A stretch of 64,000 nucleotides of DNA, taken from contig OY970063.1 in NCBI GenBank assembly GCA_963705275.1, positions 1,550,001 to 1,614,000 of the forward strand. The letters run 5' to 3'. The notes beneath the pieces were generated by a model, which was not told where the DNA came from, did not search any database, and saw only the letters and a program-made list of their open reading frames with translations. The position numbers were made by a program, and so were the translations under genes. Below, piece after piece: positions 27,459-36,069 of this stretch (the stretch's first letter is position 1; each line of letters starts with the position of its first letter). Source of the DNA: Fen-1135 sp963705275 (GTDB taxonomy: Bacteria; Desulfobacterota; Syntrophia; Syntrophales; UBA2185).

Positions 27459-27730
27459 TACCCCCTCCGGTATCAAAGTTTAGCCTCCTCTTCTGCAGGA
27501 GCCCCTGTGGAACAACGTACCAAAAGGACTGGTGATTATCAACGCAAATTTACACCGCATCGATCTCATAATCCGGCGAACACTCGAGAGCCGATACGTC
27601 AAGCCTTCTGATGAATATTCCCCTGCTTAAATTTGGGACACAGGGAAAATCTTCATCATACCCGCAATGGCCATTGCATTTTAGTGAATAAGCTTGTACA
27701 TTAACGGAAATAATAATCACATCCTTTGCC

Positions 27731-28921
27731 ATGATGGATAGGTATCCCAGAATACTTCTCAAGCCCGGCCGTGACGCCTCGCTCTCGCGCGGGCACCCGT
27801 GGGTATTTTCCGGAGCTGTTGCCGGTGCAGATGGCCAGCTCGAACCGGGCGACATCGTGGTTGCCGTGTCACATGAGAGGCAGCCCTTAGCCCTGGGCTT
27901 TTACAATCCCACCTCCGACATCGCCTTTCGGTCACTGACTACAGACACAACAGCAGCCGTTGATTATGCATTCTGGCAAAAAAGAATCCGGACCGCCATG
28001 TCTTTGAGGGAGAAGGTGTTGCCGGAAGGAACAACGGCCTATCGCCTGATCAATGCGGAAGGGGACTGGATGCCAGGGCTCATCGTTGACAGATATGCCA
28101 ATTACCTGGCTCTATCCATAGAAACGGCGGGGATGGAGAAGCACCGTGAGGCTGTTGTGAAAATACTCTCCGATGAGATGCAGCCTCTCGGCATCTATGA
28201 AAGGAGCGAAGGCCGGGCACGACAGTTAGAAAGTTTAGATGACCATACCGGCACCATTTACGGAGAACGCCCGCCCCCGACAATCGAGATCACGGAAGAT
28301 CACCTGTGCTTCAAAGTGGATATAATCTCAGGGCAGAAGACGGGTTTTTTCCTGGATCAGCGGACGAACAGGAAGATTGCCGAACGATTAAGCAATCAAG
28401 CAAATGTCCTGAATTGTTTTTCGTACACCGGCGCTTTTTCCGTCTACTGTGCCCGCGGAGGCGCCCAGCGCGTGATTTCCGTCGAGTCTTCGGAAGCGGC
28501 GAATGAAATAGCCAGATGGAATCTCAAAGAAAACGGCTTTTCATCAGACCAACATCCTGTAGTCAAAGCCGACGTCTTCAAGTATCTACGCGAGACAGAT
28601 GAAATCTTCGATCTGATAATTTTAGACCCTCCGGCATTTGCCAGGGCAAAGAAGGACATGACAAAGGCATCAAGGGGGTACAAGGATATAAATCTGCAGG
28701 CCGCAAGATCTCTCAGGGAAGGCGGGATGCTCGCTACTTTTTCCTGCTCCAATTACATCGGCGAGTCGCTTTTTCAAAAGATTGTCCTTGGCGCCTTGCG
28801 TGATGCCGGTAAATCGGCCCGGTTGCTTCAGACCATGGGTCCTGGACCGGATCATCCCACAAATCTCGGACACCCGGAGGGACATTACCTCACGGGATTA
28901 TTACTGAACGTAACAACATAG
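27731..28921 (+). CDS. 23S rRNA 5-methylcytosine methyltransferase RlmI-like
   Basis: The 396-residue protein has an N-terminal PUA domain (ILLKPGRDASLSRGHPWVFSGAV), a linker and a Rossmann methyltransferase. Motifs are GQKTGFFLDQRTNR, VLNCFSYTGAFSVYCARGGA (SAM binding), SVESSE and LDPPAF. This is the RlmI/RlmK-N group that methylates 23S rRNA cytosine (C1962 in E. coli). The start is either ATG of the ATGATG pair; no strong ribosome site is visible. It faces the MFS gene convergently. Confidence 0.88.
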   Translation: MMDRYPRILLKPGRDASLSRGHPWVFSGAVAGADGQLEPGDIVVAVSHERQPLALGFYNPTSDIAFRSLTTDTTAAVDYAFWQKRIRTAMSLREKVLPEGTTAYRLINAEGDWMPGLIVDRYANYLALSIETAGMEKHREAVVKILSDEMQPLGIYERSEGRARQLESLDDHTGTIYGERPPPTIEITEDHLCFKVDIISGQKTGFFLDQRTNRKIAERLSNQANVLNCFSYTGAFSVYCARGGAQRVISVESSEAANEIARWNLKENGFSSDQHPVVKADVFKYLRETDEIFDLIILDPPAFARAKKDMTKASRGYKDINLQAARSLREGGMLATFSCSNYIGESLFQKIVLGALRDAGKSARLLQTMGPGPDHPTNLGHPEGHYLTGLLLNVTT

Positions 28922-28969
28922 GACGGAAGAGACTTTCAGCGGGCCAAAAGGGGAGCGCCCGATGATCTG

Positions 28970-30115
28970 TCATTTTTCCTTTACGAACATCAAGAGCGCT
29001 GTTGCCACGGCAGTGAGGACAATGGAAAGATAAAAGGGCGCCAATATGCTGATCTGATCCCACAGCAGCCCGGCAACCAGGGAGGCGGGAAGTGCGCAAA
29101 GACCAACGCACATTTGAAAGACACCTAAGCCTGTGGCTCGATAGCGCTCCGGAGAAAGCTCGGATACGAAAGTCGTCTGGACTGTGTCGAGAATGCCTTT
29201 GTGCAAACCATAGAGAGCAAATGCCAGGACAATAACAACGTGACTGGTCCAGAATATAAGGCTGAGACAGACGGCCCCCCATGAGATAAATGCGAGCACC
29301 ATCAATGCCTTTCTCCCTATTTTATCGGAAAGCCTGCCTGAAGGGATGGAAAAAATAGCAGCAACGACAGTGAAGATCAGATAGAGCACAGGAACGAAGG
29401 CAGTCGCAAATCCCAGATGGGTCGCATAAATCAGAAGGAATGAGTAACTGAAGGAACCCAAAGCAAAAAAACAGCTCAGGATAAGAAACAGTTTAAAATT
29501 GGAATTTAGATCCCGGAACACAAAGCCATGGAAAAGCTTCGCATCAGATGGTTTTGTCTCTTTTATATGATAAAAGATCAGGAGGGCGCCCACTGCGGAC
29601 GGGATCGCAGCGAGGAGAAAAAGATTTCTGTAACCGAGGAATTGATAAAATGCGATGCAAAAAAGAATGCCGCATACCGCGCCGAGGTTATCCATCGCCC
29701 TAAGCAGTCCGAAATGCCTGCCTCTGTTTTGATCCGTAGAAATATCTGCGACAATGGCATCTCTGGGCGCTCCCCGTATTTTACCCATCCTGTCTAATAT
29801 CTTAAAAGGAATTACCTGTTGCCATACAGTTGAAAATGCATAGCCGACTCTCGATAGAGCGCCGAACAGATAACCTGACCATATGAACATCTTCCGCTTT
29901 TGCATGCGATCGGAGAGATAGCCGGAGGCTGCCTTGGATATCGATACAAAGGCTTCACCGAGGCCATCGATGAGGCCGAGGATGGCCATGTTGGCGCCCA
30001 GGACTGTTGTAATAAACAATGGCCAGATGGGATAAATAACGTCCGAACCAAAGTCATTGAGAAATGACGCTATGGCAAAAGTTCTGACTGTTTTTCTGGT
30101 TTCTTTCTGCTCCAT
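28970..30115 (-). CDS. Major facilitator superfamily transporter
   Basis: The 381-residue protein has about 11-12 hydrophobic helices. It also has the MFS loop motifs GYLSDRMQKRK after TM2 and GRLSDKIGRKALM in the second half. It resembles the group with FLNDFGSDVIYPIWPLF at the N-terminus, seen in many anaerobes and annotated as drug or metabolite efflux. No substrate can be assigned. The ribosome site is weak. It is monocistronic and divergent from nothing recognisable. Confidence 0.85.
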   Translation of the reverse strand: MEQKETRKTVRTFAIASFLNDFGSDVIYPIWPLFITTVLGANMAILGLIDGLGEAFVSISKAASGYLSDRMQKRKMFIWSGYLFGALSRVGYAFSTVWQQVIPFKILDRMGKIRGAPRDAIVADISTDQNRGRHFGLLRAMDNLGAVCGILFCIAFYQFLGYRNLFLLAAIPSAVGALLIFYHIKETKPSDAKLFHGFVFRDLNSNFKLFLILSCFFALGSFSYSFLLIYATHLGFATAFVPVLYLIFTVVAAIFSIPSGRLSDKIGRKALMVLAFISWGAVCLSLIFWTSHVVIVLAFALYGLHKGILDTVQTTFVSELSPERYRATGLGVFQMCVGLCALPASLVAGLLWDQISILAPFYLSIVLTAVATALLMFVKEK

Positions 30116-30258
30116 AATACTACGTCAACAAAAAATCCCTGTTCGTCCCACGCGCGTATACGGATATGGGGATGCAACGGGATTTGCAAAGACGACTATG
30201 TCCAGCCGCAAAGGGTGGAAGGGGCGGCACAATCGCACACGTTACAGACGGGCAGTGA

Positions 30259-30699
30259 TTACGGTTCTTCCGCCCCATGGGATTTCAGGATATTATTTGC
30301 TATCTTTTCGTGGATAAGCTGTGATGCAATGGTATTGCCTGACATCCCGACACGAACAGATACGGATGTCTGATCTTTTGATACATATTCAACGTGGACC
30401 TGTATCTTCTCCTCCTGGGCCACGGCACTAATTGAACCCGAGGCTATCTTCAAATTCTTCTCAACAGCGGTCGCCTTCATATCCGTAAGCGCCTGTTCGC
30501 ACGCCTTCCAGACCTCATCAAAGGGGTAGTTGTAATTCGTAGTCAAAGATCCATCTGTAAATATGAAATTGCCGGAGCTGACACCGATTGTCCGATTGCC
30601 TACAGTTAATGAAGCGTCGCAGCCGGCGGTAATGATCGTGCATAAAATGAATAACCAGATGCAATAAGCCTTAGATGCCGCGACAGTTCTTGTCTTCAT
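30259..30699 (-). CDS. Small lipoprotein, DUF3568-like
   Basis: The 146-residue protein has a lipobox ITAGC (Cys about 27). Its ~95-residue domain reads YPFDEVWKACEQALTDMKA, then IASGSISAVAQEEKIQVHVEYV and a final helix pair. This pattern matches the DUF3568 group of small periplasmic lipoproteins with no known function. GAGGAGG lies upstream of the ATG. It is followed at 144 bases by the MFS gene on the same strand. Confidence 0.75.
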   Translation of the reverse strand: MKTRTVAASKAYCIWLFILCTIITAGCDASLTVGNRTIGVSSGNFIFTDGSLTTNYNYPFDEVWKACEQALTDMKATAVEKNLKIASGSISAVAQEEKIQVHVEYVSKDQTSVSVRVGMSGNTIASQLIHEKIANNILKSHGAEEP

Positions 30700-30838
30700 T
30701 AGTCATTTACCTCCTCGGACACCCTTTCTAACATTCATGGAAAATCACCCTGGATGGGCAGATGGAAATATGGCGATCAATCAAAAATATATTAGGACAA
30801 TGCGGAAGAACTGTCAATGTGATTTCAGGGGCCTAAGC

Positions 30839-31678
30839 CTAAAAATAGTGGAGGAGAGCCTGGAGGACGGCCCACACCAGGGTTATGGCAGTTGATACTA
30901 TACAAATTGCTGCAAGGACACGGTGCGGAAAATTTTCACTCTTCAGTTCGTTATAGCTCATCAAGAATCCAAGCGTAATACCCGCGATCAACCCTCCCCC
31001 GTGCGCCCAGTTGTTGATACCAGGTACGAGGAGGCCGAATATGACGAGCCCGATAACCCATCCCATTGCCTGCCTGTAAATAACCTCTCCGTAATAGCCT
31101 CCTCTGCTTTTCCCGTAATAGAGAATGGCGCCGATGAGGCCGCAGATGCTTGCCGACGCACCAATAGTGAAGGGAATGCCGGCCAAATAAGACACGAAAA
31201 ATCCTGCAACACCGGTAAGTACATAGATTATAACAAAACGACTGAAGCCGAATTCGCGCAATACAAAAGGCCCCAGCTGTCCCAGGGCGGCCATGTTGAA
31301 GAAGATATGAAGGATGCCGCCATGGAGAAAAGAGGCCGATATCAGAGTCCACCATCGACCATATCCGGCGATAGGGATGGTCCCCGTTGCGCCAAGAAGA
31401 AAGAGGCTCCTGTCGGAGGGAGACAAGAAGGTGAGCGGGTTAGCCGATAGGCCCAGGGCAGACGGGCTCGAGATAATTGATATTAGATATAGCGCACAAT
31501 TAACATATATTATGAGCCTGACGATATCCGAGGAAGCCGCTGAAAATCTGCTCAGCAAAAGGGTCTTCAATGGCGAGCCGGGTTTCGACAGATTGCAGTA
31601 TGGGCATGCGGGTTCATCCGAACTGATCAGCTTTCGGCAATTCGGGCAGAGGATCGATTTTCTTTCTCTTGCGGGCAT
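30839..31678 (-). CDS. Rhomboid intramembrane serine protease with N-terminal zinc ribbon
   Basis: The protein starts with a zinc-ribbon of the CPNC-x12-CPYC type. Six or more helices follow, with ISASFLHGGILHIFFNMAAL, the catalytic Ser in TIGASASICG and the catalytic His in NNWAHGGGLIAG. It cleaves membrane proteins within the bilayer; the substrate is unknown. ATG 31678 has an AGGT-like site at reasonable spacing. GTG 31705 would add nine residues and cannot be excluded. It may be cotranscribed with the lipoprotein gene 139 bases downstream. Confidence 0.87.
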   Translation of the reverse strand: MPARERKSILCPNCRKLISSDEPACPYCNLSKPGSPLKTLLLSRFSAASSDIVRLIIYVNCALYLISIISSPSALGLSANPLTFLSPSDRSLFLLGATGTIPIAGYGRWWTLISASFLHGGILHIFFNMAALGQLGPFVLREFGFSRFVIIYVLTGVAGFFVSYLAGIPFTIGASASICGLIGAILYYGKSRGGYYGEVIYRQAMGWVIGLVIFGLLVPGINNWAHGGGLIAGITLGFLMSYNELKSENFPHRVLAAICIVSTAITLVWAVLQALLHYF

Positions 31679-32060
31679 ATCAAGAACCTGAGAATACCTT
31701 ACCACGGAATCGCTGCAGGGGCGCAGATGGGGGCCGTGTCACGAGAAGAGGCTTACGAAGATTATTCACATGTCGCATTTTTCTTGAACCGGGTCGCTAG
31801 CCGTCTTGTTTGATGTTGTCTTTTGTGCAGGGCAAATGAACAATGTTTAATTATTTTGTTTTTATATCACGTCAATGACACGGACGGCAAGCATGATTCC
31901 CCGTTGTTCTTCCATATTTTGTCATACCCCTTTTATCTTGACACGCTTTACCAAGTCAGATATTTTTTTGACGAGATTGACTCGAAATTCCTGTTTTTGG
32001 GGATAGATTCAGGGTTGCTATTTCTTGTACGAACCTTGTGCTAAAGGAAGGTGCGTCAAC
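31679..32060. other. Intergenic region before the UDG-like gene
   Basis: About 380 bases separate the divergent rhomboid and UDG-like genes. A 73-codon frame (31823-32044) has no ribosome site and a Phe/Leu-rich, uninformative translation, so I do not call it. A good promoter lies inside (31938-31966). Confidence 0.5.
31938..31966 (+). promoter_or_regulatory. Sigma-70 type promoter of the UDG-like gene
   Basis: TTGACA (31938-31943), a 17-base spacer and TATTTT (31961-31966) lie about 95 bases upstream of ATG 32061. Confidence 0.6.
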
Positions 32061-32744
32061 ATGGACATAGATATATGGGCAGAAGAATTATTGAAGGATG
32101 TTTGCGAAAAGTGGGAGACTACCGAGGACAAATACGCATTTAGAGATTGCGGCTTTCGAGTATTCTGCTCCCCCATTCGTTTAAGTCCGGAGCTGATGAT
32201 AATTGGGTACAATCCCGGCAAAGATGATAAGCCCTTTTCCAAAGAAGAGGACAGTCAGATCCCGGAAGTCCACGAATACTTGTATCACAATTCCAGGATA
32301 GCAAGGAAGATGAAATACCTTTTTGAGAGCATCGAAAGAGAAGACTGGCTCGCGGATAGTGTCAAGCTGAATCTTGTTTTCTTCGGCAGCGAAGATGACG
32401 CTCAATGGGAAGCTGTGGATCGGGACCTCAGGGATGAATTCGAGACTTTTTGCTTCAAAAAGGTAAGCGACATTATCGATACCTTGAAACCCAGGTATAT
32501 TGTAACGGAAGGCTTGAAGGTTTTCGACATTCTGATAAATTCAGTATTGATGGGATGCAGTAAAGCGGAAGTAAAAATTGGCGTTGGGGGAAGAAAAATA
32601 TACGCCAGAAGCAGGTACGGTTACACTCAAATAATCGGCTTGGTTCATCTGACTAAAGATCGGATAAGCTATCCTGATTGGAACAGCATAAAAAAGTATC
32701 TGAAAGCTGATTTGAAAGATTCAGACCAGCAATATCTTCACTAA
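32061..32744 (+). CDS. Uncharacterised protein with uracil-DNA-glycosylase-like motifs
   Basis: The 227-residue protein has LMIIGYNPGKDDKPF, reminiscent of the GxxPG water-activating motif A of the UDG superfamily. Near the C-terminus is IIGLVHLTKDRIS, in the place of the His-containing motif B. Between them is a Rossmann-like segment (PRYIVTEGLKVFDILI). The usual helix and strand order fits, but there is no close family I can name and the catalytic Asp/Asn of motif A is replaced. It could be a non-catalytic or divergent relative. ATG 32061 follows AAGGAAGG. It has its own promoter and no partner. Confidence 0.6.
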   Translation: MDIDIWAEELLKDVCEKWETTEDKYAFRDCGFRVFCSPIRLSPELMIIGYNPGKDDKPFSKEEDSQIPEVHEYLYHNSRIARKMKYLFESIEREDWLADSVKLNLVFFGSEDDAQWEAVDRDLRDEFETFCFKKVSDIIDTLKPRYIVTEGLKVFDILINSVLMGCSKAEVKIGVGGRKIYARSRYGYTQIIGLVHLTKDRISYPDWNSIKKYLKADLKDSDQQYLH

Positions 32745-33027
32745 CCGGCTGATACTCTCCCTCCTATGGCAAAGTATCTTGTCATAAGCCCTCTGGAAAT
32801 AATGGAACAACTGAGAAGACCGGGCACAGAAGATGCTGGTATAGAAATTGGAATGTACTTTTCGTCTGTCTCATTCTTCCCTCTTTCACTTTCATCTGGC
32901 TTCATCCATTTACCGATAGACAAATAAGTCTTTTGCATATGAAAAATCCGTATTATTCTTATGTACAGGTGATCCTCATTCTATTTAGAATAAAGCTTAT
33001 TTACGTATCCTCATTCCGGGAGGCATT

Positions 33028-33612
33028 ATGAAAATATTTACGGTGGTCCTTGCGTCGGTATTCATGATTCTATGTTTCCATAATTATGGCATGGCACAGC
33101 AAAAGGAGAAAGGTAAGATGAAAGAAGAGGGTATAACTATGGAAAAATCTAAGTCGGCGGACTGGAGGCATTTCAAGAAGCCCGACGATGCAACCTTGAG
33201 AAAAAATTTGACTCCCCTTCAGTATAAGGTAACGCAGAAGGAGGGGACTGAACCGCCTTTTCAAAACGAATATAACAATAACAAGAAGGAAGGCATCTAC
33301 GTGGATATTGTTTCCGGAGAACCGCTTTTCAGTTCCAAGGACAAGTTCGAGTCGGGAACAGGCTGGCCAAGCTTCACAAAGCCTCTTGCTCCCGAGAATA
33401 TTGTGACCCGCGAAGACAGGGGTCTTTTTACGGTCCGAACTGAGGTAAGAAGCAAACACGGCGATTCTCATCTTGGCCATGTATTTCCGGACGGGCCGCC
33501 ACCGACGGGGCTCAGGTACTGCATGAATTCCGCCGCTATGAGATTCATACCGAAAGAAGACCTGGAGAAAGAGGGGTATGGAGAGTTCAAGAAACTCTTT
33601 GCGACAAAGTAA
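33028..33612 (+). CDS. msrB: Periplasmic peptide-methionine (R)-S-oxide reductase MsrB
   Basis: The 194-residue protein has a Sec signal (TVVLASVFMILCFHNYGMAQ) and an MsrB domain: LTPLQYKVTQKEGTEPPF, GEPLFSSKDKFESGTGWPSF, HGDSHLGHVF and the catalytic Cys in LRYCMNSAAMRF (about residue 165). It lacks the two zinc CxxC pairs of many MsrBs. It repairs the R epimer of methionine sulfoxide in envelope proteins. It lies 60 bases before an exported MsrA, giving a full exported repair pair. Confidence 0.93.
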   Translation: MKIFTVVLASVFMILCFHNYGMAQQKEKGKMKEEGITMEKSKSADWRHFKKPDDATLRKNLTPLQYKVTQKEGTEPPFQNEYNNNKKEGIYVDIVSGEPLFSSKDKFESGTGWPSFTKPLAPENIVTREDRGLFTVRTEVRSKHGDSHLGHVFPDGPPPTGLRYCMNSAAMRFIPKEDLEKEGYGEFKKLFATK

Positions 33613-33672
33613 GTGTGTAACACGCACTCAAATTGCAATAGCCGTCGAAGAATGCAGCGAAGGAAGGTTGCT

Positions 33673-34296
33673 ATGAAAATACAGTTGTTAACAGGTTTGT
33701 TGTCAGTGAGTCTCATATTTATGACAGCCTCCGTCTTTGCAAAGGACGCCGGCAAAGCGGCTTCTGTCCCCCGTCTCGAAAAGGCGCTTTTTGCCGGTGG
33801 CTGCTTCTGGTGCATGGAGCCGGCGTTTGACAAATTGGATGGCGTCAAAACAGTCACTTCGGGTTACACAGGCGGACATAAAAAGAATCCCTCTTATGAA
33901 GAGGTCTCTTCAGGAACGACGGGCCATGCCGAAGCGATAGAGGTAACATACGATCCGGCAGTAATCAGTTACTCCAAACTGCTCGATGTCTTCTGGCACA
34001 ATGTAGATCCCACAGTCAAAGACAGGCAGTTCTGCGATGTGGGAGCGCAGTACCGCACGGCCATCTGGTATTTCAGTGAGGAGCAGAGGCGCCTTGCCGA
34101 AGAATCGAAAAAAGCCCTGGAAAATGCACATCGGTTGAAAGGGCCTATCTATACCGAGATAACCCAGGCCACGCAGTTTTACCCGGCAGAGGATTATCAC
34201 CAAAAATATTATCAGAAGAACCCTCTGCGATACAAGTTCTACCGTTACAACTGCGGCCGCGATCAGCGTCTGAAAGAACTCTGGGGAAATCCTTAA
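33673..34296 (+). CDS. msrA: Periplasmic peptide-methionine (S)-S-oxide reductase MsrA
   Basis: The 207-residue protein has a Sec signal ending near VFAKDA and the catalytic motif FAGGCFWCMEPAFD (Cys44 and Cys47). SGYTGGHKKNPSYEEV, TGHAEAIEVTYDP, DVGAQYRTAIWYF and AEDYHQKYY follow. It reduces the S epimer of methionine sulfoxide. GAAGGAAGG before ATG 33673 fixes the start; the frame stays open upstream but would cross that site. With msrB it forms a two-gene envelope repair operon, unusual for an anaerobe lineage but useful under transient oxygen. Confidence 0.93.
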   Translation: MKIQLLTGLLSVSLIFMTASVFAKDAGKAASVPRLEKALFAGGCFWCMEPAFDKLDGVKTVTSGYTGGHKKNPSYEEVSSGTTGHAEAIEVTYDPAVISYSKLLDVFWHNVDPTVKDRQFCDVGAQYRTAIWYFSEEQRRLAEESKKALENAHRLKGPIYTEITQATQFYPAEDYHQKYYQKNPLRYKFYRYNCGRDQRLKELWGNP

Positions 34297-34339
34297 CTCC
34301 GGTCTCCCCGACCAGAATCGGAAGGGAAGAAGAATAGTG

Positions 34340-35300
34340 ATGAACGCTTTTGAAAAAAAGATTGCCCGGCATGGACACAAAGGGCTCTTGAGCCAGGAAA
34401 TTGAAATCCTGCAGGTAAACACCGGTCTGAAATGCAATCAGCATTGCCGTCATTGCCATTTGGAAGCCTCTCCGGAGCGAATGGAGATGATGGAATGGCC
34501 CGTCATGGAATTGGTCCTGAAAGCAGCGGATAACTCACGCTGCCGGCTTGTTGACATTACGGGCGGAGCCCCGGAGCTGAATCCTCACTTCCGTACTTTT
34601 GTTAAGGCCCTCCGGGAGAGGAACCATAACGTACAGGTGCGAACGAACCTGACCGTTCTTCTTGAGCCCGGAATGGAGGATCTGCCTGATTTTTTCCGTA
34701 AGCACAGTGTTCAGCTCGTGGCTTCTCTGCCATGTTACACGGAAGAGAATGTTTCCATCCAGCGGGGCGAGAGGAGTCTATGAGAAAAGCATTGAGGCGA
34801 TCCGACGGCTGAATGCCCTTGGCTACGGCACGCAGTCATCCCTAATCCTCAACCTCGTATATAATCCGGGAGGGCCATTCCTGCCGCCGCCGCAGCTCGC
34901 ACTCGAGGAAGACTATCGGCACGAACTGCATGACCGTTTTGGAATCGCTTTCACCAATCTCTTGACCATAACTAACATGGCCCTTGGGCGCTTCCGGAAA
35001 GAACTTGTCCAGCATGACGAGGCTGAAAATTACATGCAGCTCCTCCGGAAATCGTTCAATCAGGAAACACTGCCGGGGTTGATGTGTCGGCACCAGATCA
35101 GCGTCGGCTGGGATGGAACCCTTTACGACTGCGATTTTAATCTGGCCCTCGGCCTGCAGGTAAACCACGGAGCACCTGACAGTATCCATTTCTTTGACCC
35201 CTCTCACCTTTGGAAGCGGAGGATCGTGACGGGAGAACACTGCTTCGCGTGCACGGCAGGCGCCGGCTCGTCCTGTGGCGGATCAATCATATTCAACTGA
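34340..35300 (+). CDS. arsS: ArsS-type radical SAM protein, interrupted by a 1-nt insertion
   Basis: The first frame has the radical SAM cluster motif LKCNQHCRHC (Cys32, 36, 39), DITGGAPELN and CYTEENVSIQRG. The second continues VYEKSIEAIRRLN, NLVYNPGGPFLPP and LPGLMCRHQISVGWDGTLYDCDFN, and ends CFACTAGAGSSCGG. Together they form a ~319-residue protein of the group named for arsenosugar biosynthesis. Many relatives carry selenocysteine in the final GSSxGG motif; here it is Cys (TGT). The frame shifts at 34768-34773; removing one base joins them cleanly. It is followed by TVP38 and an FAD oxidoreductase. The exact reaction is inferred from the family. Confidence 0.82.
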
Positions 35301-35334
35301 AACAAATCGAAGACTGTCTTGGAAAGATGAACTG

Positions 35335-36034
35335 ATGAGCAGCACGAGCGCTGAGCGGACAGTGTCAAAGAGAATTGCAACGATGAAAGCCATTGCGTTG
35401 GTCATATTTGTGGCTGCGGCCATCTATGTAGTCCGTTCCACCCAGGTGAAAGACCTGCTCACCCGGGATGTCTTGGGCAACTTTTCTTGAGACTGCGGGC
35501 ATTTGGGCCCCCTTGATATTTATACTCATATACACTGCCGGCGTCTGCCTCTTTGTGCCGGGCACACTGCTCACTATCCTGGGAGCGGCCATCTTCGGGC
35601 CTTACTGGGGATTTCTCTATGTCTGGATAGGCGCCATGTGCGGAGCATCTCTCGCTTTCTGGATAGGGCGGACCCTGGGACGGGACTTTACCGCTTCCCT
35701 GATCGGGGAGAGCCTTAAGAAATACGATGATGCTATTGAGCGTAACGGCTTTGCCACAGTCCTTTATCTCCGCCTGGTATACTTCCCTTTTACTCCCATG
35801 AATTTCGGCATGGGTTTGACGAAGGTCCATTTCCGGGATTACTTCTTCGCAACCGGTCTCGGTATCATCGTCGGAACATTCATATTCACATTTTTCATTG
35901 GTACCATAAGAGATGTCTGGGCAAGCGGAGACTGGAGCGAGCTCTTATCCTTCCAGGTATTTTTCTCCATCGGGCTCTTCGTCTTTTCATTCTTTATACC
36001 GAAGATCATAAAAAAAATCCGGAAGGATAAGTGA
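35335..36034 (+). CDS. TVP38/TMEM64 (DedA-like) membrane protein, interrupted by a 1-nt insertion
   Basis: The first frame gives the N-terminal region and TM1 (IALVIFVAAAIYVV) up to VLGNF. The second continues LETAGIWAPLIFILIYT with LFVPGTLLTILGAAIFGP, the SNARE-associated signature GASLAFWIGRTLGRDF and further helices. One extra T in the TTTT run at 35482-35485 causes the switch; without it the join reads VLGNFLETAGIWAPL. The ~232-residue protein is full length. Its relatives are membrane transport or lipid scramblase-like proteins, often found between ArsS and an FAD oxidoreductase, suggesting export of an arsenic or metal product. The substrate is an inference. Confidence 0.8.
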
Positions 36035-36069
36035 GTCTCAAGGCCCATTGTTTCTAAAGGAGGCAGGAA

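Noticed and set aside
31823..32044. 73-codon frame upstream of the UDG-like gene
   Set aside because: There is no ribosome site. It spans a strong promoter and overlaps the leader of the real gene.
34781..34783. TGA in the ArsS frame as a selenocysteine codon
   Set aside because: Downstream homology continues in a different frame, so read-through would not restore the protein. A one-base insertion explains it fully.
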